This document shows, piece after piece, positions 32,301 to 38,534 of a stretch of DNA of 64,000 nucleotides. The translations under genes and the position numbers were made by a program. This DNA comes from Marmoricola sp. URHB0036 (lineage in GTDB: Bacteria > Actinomycetota > Actinomycetes > Propionibacteriales > Nocardioidaceae). The stretch spans positions 124,001 through 188,000 of the forward strand of contig NZ_AUEP01000013.1 in the NCBI RefSeq assembly GCF_000426045.1, in the 5' to 3' direction. The notes under the pieces were generated by a model. That model had not been told where the DNA came from and searched no databases. It saw only the letters and a list, made by a program, of their open reading frames with translations. How positions within the stretch are numbered: position 1 is the first letter of the stretch; every line of letters starts with the position of its first letter.

Positions 32301-34402
32301 TGCTGGCTCCAGCCGGACCTCCGCCGCCCAACCAGGCACCGGTCGCCCACGCCACGATGGTGGGCTGCACCAACCTGACCTGCTCCTTCGACGGCGGGTC
32401 GTCGACCGACCCCGAGTCGGGCGCCCTGACCTACGACTGGAACTGGGGTGACGGGACGGCCCACGGCACCACGGCCACCCCGACGCACGCCTTCGCCAAC
32501 GGCGGCAACCAGACCGTCACGCTGACGGTGACCGACCCCCAGGGCGCCACCGGCGTCGACACCGTGGTCGCGACGCCGACGACCCCACTGGCCAACCAGG
32601 CGCCGACCGCACGGATCACCGGCACCGGCTGCACCGGCCTGTCCTGCTCGGCCGACGGCTCGTCCTCCAGCGACCCCGACAGCGACACGCTGACCTACGA
32701 CTGGAACTGGGGTGACGGCACGGCCCACAGCACGACCGCCAACCCGACGCACACCTACACCTCCGCCGGTGCCAAGACCGTGACGCTGACGGTCGACGAT
32801 GGTCACAGCCACACGGCCACCGCGACGACGACGCTGAACCCGACGAGCAGCGCCACCGGCATCGGCTTCGTCGCAGCGGCCAACAACAACGGCAACCGTT
32901 CGAACCACTCGATCGTGGTGCCCAGCGGCACCGCGGTGGGCGACACGATGCTGCTGTACTTCAGCGCCAACTCGACGACTCCCGTCTACGCCGGTCCGGC
33001 GGGCTGGACCCAGGTGCGGACCGACTCGAGCACGGGGGCGATCGGCACCGTCTACACCAAGACCGCCACGGCCGCGGACCTCGGCGCCACGGTCACGGTC
33101 ACGAGCCGCAACCCCGACGCCACGGCCTACCTGGTCAAGTCCGACCTGACCATCGCCTCCTACCGCGGAGTCGGCACCCCGGCCATCAGCGCCTCGGCCA
33201 TCGCGGGCCAGAACACAGCGGCGACGGTGCACACGACACCGACGGTCACCGCTCCCGACGCCACCAACTGGCTGGTCAGCTACTGGACCGACAAGTCCTC
33301 CACGACGACGGGATGGACCGGTCCCGCCGGCCAGACGCAGCGCTCGGAGGGCACTGCCACGGGCACCGGCCACATGTCCTCGCTGCTCACCGACAGCAAC
33401 GCTCCGGTCGCCGCCGGCACCCGGGGTGGGCTCAGCGCCACCGCCGACAGCTCGGCCAAGGGCATCACGATGAGCGTGCTGCTCTCGGGCAGCGGCGCAG
33501 CTCCCGCCAACGCGGCGCCGACGGCACACATCACCAACGCCGGCTGCACCGGGCTCGCCTGCTCGTTCACCGGTACGACGTCGACGGACCCGGACAACGA
33601 CACGCTCACCTACAGCTGGAACTTCGGCGACGGCACGGCGGCGTCGACCACTCCCAACCCGTCGCACACCTACGCCACGGCCGGGGCCAAGACGGTCACG
33701 CTGACTGTCAACGACGGCCACGGCCACAGCGCGACCGACACCACGACCGTCAACCCGTCCGGAACAGCCCCGGTCAGCAACGTGGCGTACGTCGGTGCCA
33801 ACTCCAGCAACGGCAACCGCAGCATCCACACCACGGCGATGCCGAGCGGTGTCCAGGCCGGCGACACCTTGATCGCCTTCTTCACCGGCAACGGCACCAC
33901 CCCGACGTACACGCCTCCGTCGGGCTGGACCCTGCTGGAGACCAAGGACGGCAACGGCATCGTGGCCCGCGCCTGGACGAAGACGGCAACGGCCAACGAG
34001 CCCAGCGTGACGGTCACGTCGTCGGTGCTGTGCAAGTCCGACCTCACGGTCGTGGCCTACCGCGGGCTCAACGGCACCACGCCGATCGCCGCCTCGGCCT
34101 CGAAGACCGACGACGCGGCGGGTGCGGCCCACGTCAGCCCGGCCGTCACCGCGACCGACAGCACCAGCTGGTTGGTCACCTACTGGGCCGACAAGTCCAC
34201 CGACACCACCGGGTTCAGCACCCCGGCCGGTCAGACCGTACGGCGCGCCGTGGCCACCACCTCGTCCTCGGGTCACATCACTGCCCTGCTCGCGGACGGC
34301 AACGGTCCGGTCGCGTCGGGAGCCCGGGGCCAGCTGACGGCCACCGCCAACTCGACCAGCTCGCGAGGTGCCAGCTTCAGCGTCCTGCTGAAGAGCTCCT
34401 GA
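29399..34402 (+). CDS. large secreted PKD-domain protein with repeated ~210-aa modules
   Basis: 1,667 aa. Sec signal peptide (VRKLLSLVVLVALMVAG, cleavage after AQA near residue 33). Residues 40-660 look like a beta-propeller built from repeats such as VYSIAKVGNTIVVGGSFTQA. Four PKD domains follow (about 672-757, 975-1060, 1064-1150, 1370-1455), each with YDWxFGDG- or YDWNWGDG-type cores. Three homologous ~210-aa modules (about 762-971, 1155-1364, 1462-1667) begin with NNNGNRSNH-like sequences. No LPXTG, LysM or membrane anchor is visible, so it is either released or held by protein contact. Probable adhesion or carbohydrate-binding role (inference). ATG 29399 is chosen for the signal peptide; GTG 29408 is an alternative. 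Confidence 0.85.
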   Translation: MVGVRKLLSLVVLVALMVAGLATWTPAAQAADTGSADPQSGKIVSDEPGTNAPNILDGTVYSIAKVGNTIVVGGSFTQAQNFNTSTTFTRNNLLAFDATTGRLLTTFAPDPDGIVYKVLPAADGQSVYVAGAFNNAAGVAMPGHLFKMNVTTGALSTTFTTPTISGEIRDLELVGNHLFIAGKFTHIFGIVQRALGTVYADTGKRDPYFNAVLAGTHNNNVGSITNVLQIAINKQNNELMAIGNFTSVDGQARSQIARFDVGNTPTAVDPNVHQTLSTWSTNLFTQGCSSNFDTYMTDVEYAPNGNYFIVATTGAYGGSGSLNGTSGCDVVARFEDNAAAGSGATWTAYTGGDTTWTVEVTDNVVYAGGHMRWQNNPTAADQAGQGAVSREGIAALNPVNGMPYSWNPTRARGVGVQDMLATNDGLYVGSDTDLIGHTAGNGYHARIAFLPLATGTRLPQLQSNALPVDLYKVATGASQLQKLNFTGTTAGTAVNVPTGPGWSTSVGAFMVNGVLYKLNSDGSMTKQTFDGTTYGAASAVNTSDALANQTDWHNDVKTITSIFYSGGFIYYTKSGTVTSNNVLYRRAFEVEDGVVGQQRFTTSTTSIDYRNVRGAFVAGGKLFFASSSGNLWQATWNQAGHTAVTGTAATIGTAGTGWSSRALFPMQATPPPVNDPPVATATVSCNQLTCSYDATGSTDPEGGALTYDWDFGDGTSHGTGVTTTHTYAAAGDRTVTLIVTDNKGATNSVTRTASATNDADTIGFVASNNNNGNRSNHAIAVPAGTQVGDTLLLFFAANSVGPVYAGPAGWTQVLTQNGTAAVGKVFSKTATAADLGATVTVTSRNPDGTAYYVKSDTTLAAYRGTSSSPISVSAITAQNVASATHQTPTVSAANGTNWLLSFWTDRSSTTTGWTGPASQTQRSEGNATGTSHMSSLLTDSNGRVSAGAQGGLNATADSSAQGLTMSLMLAPAGPPPPNQAPVAHATMVGCTNLTCSFDGGSSTDPESGALTYDWNWGDGTAHGTTATPTHAFANGGNQTVTLTVTDPQGATGVDTVVATPTTPLANQAPTARITGTGCTGLSCSADGSSSSDPDSDTLTYDWNWGDGTAHSTTANPTHTYTSAGAKTVTLTVDDGHSHTATATTTLNPTSSATGIGFVAAANNNGNRSNHSIVVPSGTAVGDTMLLYFSANSTTPVYAGPAGWTQVRTDSSTGAIGTVYTKTATAADLGATVTVTSRNPDATAYLVKSDLTIASYRGVGTPAISASAIAGQNTAATVHTTPTVTAPDATNWLVSYWTDKSSTTTGWTGPAGQTQRSEGTATGTGHMSSLLTDSNAPVAAGTRGGLSATADSSAKGITMSVLLSGSGAAPANAAPTAHITNAGCTGLACSFTGTTSTDPDNDTLTYSWNFGDGTAASTTPNPSHTYATAGAKTVTLTVNDGHGHSATDTTTVNPSGTAPVSNVAYVGANSSNGNRSIHTTAMPSGVQAGDTLIAFFTGNGTTPTYTPPSGWTLLETKDGNGIVARAWTKTATANEPSVTVTSSVLCKSDLTVVAYRGLNGTTPIAASASKTDDAAGAAHVSPAVTATDSTSWLVTYWADKSTDTTGFSTPAGQTVRRAVATTSSSGHITALLADGNGPVASGARGQLTATANSTSSRGASFSVLLKSS
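31682..32311 (+). repeat. module copy 1 inside the PKD protein
   Basis: Encodes IGFVASNNNNGNRSN to SLMLAP. It shares long identical stretches with copy 2, for example TAADLGATVTVTSRNPD and STTTGWTGPA. Not a named domain that I can assign; the predicted fold is all-beta. Confidence 0.75.
32861..33489 (+). repeat. module copy 2 inside the PKD protein
   Basis: Encodes IGFVAAANNNGNRSN to MSVLLSG. It is the closest relative of copy 1 by eye, with the same order of motifs (YAGPAGWTQV, ATGTGHMSSLLTDSN). Confidence 0.75.
33782..34399 (+). repeat. module copy 3 inside the PKD protein (C-terminal)
   Basis: Encodes VAYVGANSSNGNRSIH to FSVLLKSS at the C-terminus. It is more diverged than copies 1 and 2 but keeps the same landmarks (PSGWTLLETKDGN, KSDLTVVAYRG, LLADGNGPVASGARG). 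Confidence 0.7.
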
Positions 34403-34408
34403 GCTCGT

Positions 34409-36325
34409 CTACTCGCTGTCCGGGTGGCAGTGGTCCCCGTCGGCCTTCCTGGAGGCGGGTACGTCGATCGACGGGTTCTGGTCGAAGAACCCGAACGGCT
34501 TGAGCCAGAAGGCGATCGTGTCGGCCGGCATGATCGGCCAGTCCTCGACCCGGGTGACGTGGTGGATGCCGAAGACGTACCAGAGCACGACGTCGGTGTT
34601 CTGCAGTGGTTCGTCGTCGGCGATGAAGCGCGTCATCCCGTCGTCGTCGCTGGACTGGGTCGGGTAGGCGCCGCACGGCCAGCGCTCGTCGTCGTGGTGG
34701 CGGGTCACCCAGAGGGTGTGGCCGATCACCGGCGCCCGGCGGAACTGCGGCGCGTCCGGCTCCATCATCGGCGGGATGGAGGCACTGGGCACCAGCTTGT
34801 AGGCCGGGTTGGTGCCGAGCGCGTTGGTGCGGTTGGGGTTGACCACCTTCCACGAGCGCTGTGTCGCCCAGTTGAAGTCGCGCGCCGACTCGGCCTCCGA
34901 GGTGACCGGGGTCGACTCGGTGACCACCGCCAGGCCGTAGGGGTTGTCCTCCGACGTCGGCAGTGCCCGCGAGTCGACCTCCATGACCGTGTTGTCGTCA
35001 CCGTCGACGTCGAGGTCGAGGCGCGCCACCAGGAAGTGCTGGTGGAAGGGCGCATAGGTGCGGTTGTCGACGACCGTCCCGGTGGCGGGCGGGCCGGCCT
35101 TCTCGTCGTACGGCGTGGTCACCATCAGGCCGGTCGCGCGCACCTCGCACTCGATGTTCCCGTCCTGGTAGAAGCGCCAGTAGACGAGGTACTCGTAGTT
35201 GGCGACGGTCGCGTGGCAGGACACCACCAGCCGCCGCATCCGCCGGACCTCGGCGCCGAGTTTGTGGTCGACGTGCTTCCAGAGGACGGCGTTGTCCTCC
35301 TCGTGCAGGCAGATGGCGTTGGGGATCGTGTACGGCTCGCCCGCGGTGTCGTGCAGCGTCGCGTCGAGGTAGCGGATCTCGCCGAGGCAGTCGCAGCCGA
35401 GCTCGAGCGAGGTGGTCATGAAGCCGAGGCCCCACTCGCCGATGTCGAACGCGGTGCGCCGGTAGTGGTCGAAGGACGCATCGCGGTAGGGGACGACCAT
35501 CTCGGTGAACGACATCCGGTAGGCGATCTCGCGACGGGTCCCGTGGTCGTCGTACGCCACCTGGTAGATGACCGGACCCTCGCGGTAGTTGAACCCGATG
35601 CGCATGGTCCAGTTCTGCCAGCTGAGCTCGGTGCCCTCCACGGTGAAGGAGACGCCGTCGGGCTGGGTGATGTGGAGCGGGGCCACCTCGCGCTGCTCAC
35701 CGGTCCAGGGGCCGGGCACGTACTCCGCATCGACCAGGGGCTGGCCGTGGTCGTGGTCGTTCTCGAGCTCGAGCAGCTCCAGGGTGTTCACGTCGACGAC
35801 GACCTTCAGCCCCGAGACCGGGTGCGCGTAGAGGTTGCCGTCGGGGGTCTCGCGGTACCAGATGTCGCACCATCCCAGGCGCCGGTCGCGCCACTGCTCG
35901 GGCATCAGTGCCTTGCCGTAGGTCCACACCTCGATGGTCACCAGGGACATGTCGGTGATGCCGCGCTCGGCCAGGGCCGCGACCACATCGGGATGGGCAC
36001 GCATCGCCTCGTCGACCTCGTGGTACTCGTCGGTCGTGAAGTGCGGCGTCACCCCGGGCACGTGCGTCCACGAGACCACGGTGTCGCCGGTGAGGTCGAC
36101 GACACCCTCGAAGGTCTGGTTGTCCTCGCGGTTCCACAGCACCGCGAACGCCGTACGCCGGACCGGGTCGCCGGGGCGCCAGGCCTTGACCGCTGCCTTC
36201 GGCGGCTCGAGCAGCTCGATCGAGGCGAACCGCCACGACGCCGAGAGCGACTGGTCACGCCGCAGGGCGGCGGCAGTCTGCCGGAACTCGGCTTCGTCGA
36301 GTGGCTCGAGGGGATGCTGTGCCAT
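34409..36325 (-). CDS. copper-containing primary amine oxidase
   Basis: 638 aa, the same length as Arthrobacter globiformis amine oxidase. Tyr377 in TVANYEY is the precursor of topaquinone, Asp294 in FDIGEWG is the catalytic base, and His428/His430 (FHQHF) with a C-terminal His (near GIHHVTRVEDWP) bind copper. No signal peptide: a soluble cytosolic form. It oxidises primary amines to aldehydes with NH3 and H2O2. GCAGGAGA lies just before the ATG. It converges on the PKD gene and lies downstream of the agmatinase-family gene on the same strand. Confidence 0.95.
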   Translation of the reverse strand: MAQHPLEPLDEAEFRQTAAALRRDQSLSASWRFASIELLEPPKAAVKAWRPGDPVRRTAFAVLWNREDNQTFEGVVDLTGDTVVSWTHVPGVTPHFTTDEYHEVDEAMRAHPDVVAALAERGITDMSLVTIEVWTYGKALMPEQWRDRRLGWCDIWYRETPDGNLYAHPVSGLKVVVDVNTLELLELENDHDHGQPLVDAEYVPGPWTGEQREVAPLHITQPDGVSFTVEGTELSWQNWTMRIGFNYREGPVIYQVAYDDHGTRREIAYRMSFTEMVVPYRDASFDHYRRTAFDIGEWGLGFMTTSLELGCDCLGEIRYLDATLHDTAGEPYTIPNAICLHEEDNAVLWKHVDHKLGAEVRRMRRLVVSCHATVANYEYLVYWRFYQDGNIECEVRATGLMVTTPYDEKAGPPATGTVVDNRTYAPFHQHFLVARLDLDVDGDDNTVMEVDSRALPTSEDNPYGLAVVTESTPVTSEAESARDFNWATQRSWKVVNPNRTNALGTNPAYKLVPSASIPPMMEPDAPQFRRAPVIGHTLWVTRHHDDERWPCGAYPTQSSDDDGMTRFIADDEPLQNTDVVLWYVFGIHHVTRVEDWPIMPADTIAFWLKPFGFFDQNPSIDVPASRKADGDHCHPDSE

Positions 36326-36601
36326 CGGTCTCCTGCCTCGCGGACGACACCCGACGAGTGCCGTTGCGCACTATGCCACGGGCCTTCGCCGGGCCGAGCA
36401 GGCTGAAACCGGCCGTAGGGAGGAGTACTGCGCGGCGCCAGCCGTGGTGATGGCGCCGCGCAGATCGCCCGCGGTCAGCGCCCCCGCGCTACGGGCGAAC
36501 TCCTCGAGATGTCGGCGAACGCCGAACACCTGTCGGATGCTCATGGAACGCCGCCACTGGGAGTTCATGACGTGGTTCTTGCCGAAAAGTTGTCCGCGAC
36601 G
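36326..36601. other. intergenic region between amine oxidase and agmatinase-family genes
   Basis: Contains the hairpin at 36429-36462 and presumably the amine oxidase promoter. A 65-codon reverse ORF (36371-36568) spans the hairpin but has no supporting features, so I do not call it. Confidence 0.5.
36429..36462 (-). terminator. hairpin after the agmatinase-family gene
   Basis: Perfect 12-bp arms TGCGCGGCGCCA and TGGCGCCGCGCA around a 10-nt loop. On the reverse strand it lies about 140 nt after the agmatinase-family stop and about 100 nt before the amine oxidase start. No T-tract follows, as is usual in high-GC actinobacteria. Confidence 0.5.
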
Positions 36602-37651
36602 TCAGGAGCCCGCGTCGCCGTGCTGGTCGGGGAGTGGCTGCCGGTCGGCGAGCAGAGGAGTGGCAGGGTCCCAGGTCGTGCCGTTCCGTTCATCCTGACG
36701 CCTGCGCGCGATGGCCGACAGGGCCTCCAGCACGACCCGGTTGGCCACCGCAGCAGTGATGTCGGCGTGGTCGTACGGCGGTGCCACCTCGACCACGTCG
36801 ACGCCCACGACCGGCAGCTCGAGACAGATCCGGCGTACGGCGTCGAGCAGCTCCCGCGCCGACAACCCGCCGGGCTCGGGGGTGCCGGTGCCCGGAGCGT
36901 GCCCGGGGTCGCAGACGTCTATGTCGACCGAGAGGAAGACGCCGTCGCAGTCGTCCATGGCGATCACGAACGCCTCGCTCAGGCACTCGTTCAGGCCGCG
37001 GTGCACGACCTCGGTCATCTCGTAGGACCGCATCTGCTGCCCGGCCATCCAGTCGAGCGTGTCCGGCGGTGGCCAGTAGCCGCGGAGCCCTACCTGGAGG
37101 AAGCGGTCGCCGCGCAGGGCACCGGACTCGATCAGGCGCCGCATCGGCTGGCCGTGCCCCCACAAGGAGCCGAACTCGATGTCTCCGGTGTCGGCGTGCG
37201 CGTCGAAGTGGATCATCGAGATCCGCCCGTGGCCGAGCACGTTCGCGACGCCCTTGGCGTCGGGGAAGGTGACCGAGTGGTCGCCGCCGAGGATGACCGG
37301 GATCGCGCCCGATCGGGTGACCTTCTCGACCGCGGCCTCGAGCGCGGGCAGGGCCACCTCGATGTCCCCGGAGTACATCTCGACGTCCCCAGCGTCGACC
37401 ACGTCGAGGTCGACCAGTCCGTCGGTGCGCAGCGCCAGGCTGGGCCGCGACCCGTCGTGGGCGAGGTAGTCGCGCATCCGGATCGCCATCGGCCCGAACC
37501 GTGCCCCGGAGCGGGCCGAGGTGCCTCCGTCGAACGGAGCGCCGAGGATCACCACCTGCGCATCGGCGTACGACGAGGGGTCGTCGAGGTCGCACATCGG
37601 GACGCCCAGGAAGGTGAAGTCAGGGCCGAACTGCTGCCCGTAGCGAGTCAT
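36602..37651 (-). CDS. agmatinase/ureohydrolase family protein
   Basis: 349 aa. The binuclear manganese site is intact: GGDHSV, HFDAHADTGD and SVDIDVCDPGHAPGTGTPEPGG. The family hydrolyses agmatine, guanidinobutyrate or related guanidino compounds to urea plus an amine. The amine oxidase gene next to it on the same strand could oxidise an amine product (inference). It starts 31 bp after the stop of the FetB-like gene. Confidence 0.9.
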   Translation of the reverse strand: MTRYGQQFGPDFTFLGVPMCDLDDPSSYADAQVVILGAPFDGGTSARSGARFGPMAIRMRDYLAHDGSRPSLALRTDGLVDLDVVDAGDVEMYSGDIEVALPALEAAVEKVTRSGAIPVILGGDHSVTFPDAKGVANVLGHGRISMIHFDAHADTGDIEFGSLWGHGQPMRRLIESGALRGDRFLQVGLRGYWPPPDTLDWMAGQQMRSYEMTEVVHRGLNECLSEAFVIAMDDCDGVFLSVDIDVCDPGHAPGTGTPEPGGLSARELLDAVRRICLELPVVGVDVVEVAPPYDHADITAAVANRVVLEALSAIARRRQDERNGTTWDPATPLLADRQPLPDQHGDAGS

Positions 37652-37682
37652 TCCCGGAGTCTGGCACCGGTCGAGGGCCGCG

Positions 37683-38432
37683 TCACGCGCGCGTGCCCAC
37701 GACGTACGGCGAACGCCCGGCGATCGTGGTCACCACGATGGCGGTGACCGTCATCGACAGCGCGATGCCGGCCAGCACCACGAGCTGGAACTTCGCCGCG
37801 TCTGCGGGGCTGGCGCCACCGAACAGCGCACCGACGAACGCGCCGGGCAGGGTGACCAGCCCGGTCGACTTGGACTGGTCGAGGGTCGGGATCAGCGATT
37901 CCCGCACGGCCTCGCGACCGATGTCCCGGTGGGCCACGGCCGGTGTCGCGCCGAGCGACAGCCAGGCCTCGATCTCGCTGGCCCGGGCGCGTGCCGAGCG
38001 GAGGAAGTTGCGCCCGGAGAGGGTGGCGGCGCTCATCGCGTTGCCGATGATGATCCCGCCGGTCGCCACCAGGTAGCGGGCTTCGAGATCGGCGAGCTGC
38101 AGCGCGAAGATCGCACCGAGGCTGGCCAGGGCTCCAGCCGCGACGCCGACCACTGCCGCCTCACGACCCCGCCAGAGATCGCGCGTGCGACCCATCGCCG
38201 TGACCGAGGCGGTGCTGAGCATCAGCAGCACGAAGGCGACGGCGGTCCAGGGCACCGCCAGCACGCCGCGGAGCAGCAGCGCCACGATCGAGAGCTGGAC
38301 GGCGGCCCGGGCGATCGCCCAGAGCGGGAACAGGCGCAGGCCGGTGCCGTACCAGAGCCCGAGCCCGACAGTCGCCGCCGCCAGCACGAGCACGCGGGCA
38401 CCGAACCACGCGTCGTTCCACACCTCCTGCAC
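37683..38432 (-). CDS. FetB/UPF0014-family ABC transporter permease
   Basis: 249 aa with about seven hydrophobic helices; E. coli FetB has 259. Characteristic stretches are IGNAMSAATLSGRNF, SLGATPAVAHRDIGREAVRESLIPTLDQSKSTGLVTLPGAF split over the conserved coupling loop, and FQLVVLAGIALSMTVTAI. In E. coli FetAB exports iron; the ATPase partner is not found beside this gene. The GTG at 38432 has GGCAGG 8 nt upstream. Divergent from the LuxR-type regulator. Confidence 0.82.
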   Translation of the reverse strand: MQEVWNDAWFGARVLVLAAATVGLGLWYGTGLRLFPLWAIARAAVQLSIVALLLRGVLAVPWTAVAFVLLMLSTASVTAMGRTRDLWRGREAAVVGVAAGALASLGAIFALQLADLEARYLVATGGIIIGNAMSAATLSGRNFLRSARARASEIEAWLSLGATPAVAHRDIGREAVRESLIPTLDQSKSTGLVTLPGAFVGALFGGASPADAAKFQLVVLAGIALSMTVTAIVVTTIAGRSPYVVGTRA

Positions 38433-38522
38433 AGGGCGAGCCTGCCACGCAGATGCCGACGAGCGGTCCAGCCCACACGTGCCGGTGTGCTGCCACGGCT
38501 CGGCTCCGTGGCTGCTCGGTGT

Positions 38523-38528
38523 CATCCT
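38523..38528 (+). promoter_or_regulatory. -10-like hexamer for the LuxR-family regulator
   Basis: CATCCT, 6 nt before GTG 38535. The same hexamer at the same distance precedes GTG 27647. This supports the chosen start as a leaderless one. Confidence 0.35.
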
Positions 38529-38534
38529 CGACGG

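Noticed and set aside
28085-34276. 2,063-codon reverse-strand open frame opposite the PKD protein
   Set aside because: Its residues are Gly/Arg/Val/Ala-rich with repetitive RRRG- and VGGG-type runs. The + strand gene has a signal peptide and real domains; this is an antisense frame kept open by GC-rich third positions.
29399-34402. Possible CRISPR-like or tandem DNA repeat array
   Set aside because: The repeated DNA encodes ~210-aa protein modules in frame; no short direct repeats with regular spacers exist anywhere in the window.
36371-36568. 65-codon reverse ORF between amine oxidase and agmatinase-family genes
   Set aside because: It spans the perfect 12-bp hairpin, has no ribosome site and no recognisable pattern.
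37929-38534. In-frame extension of the LuxR-type regulator to 37929
   Set aside because: It runs antisense to the FetB-like gene and is Arg/Glu/Asp-rich; known relatives start near the VTFLFT motif.
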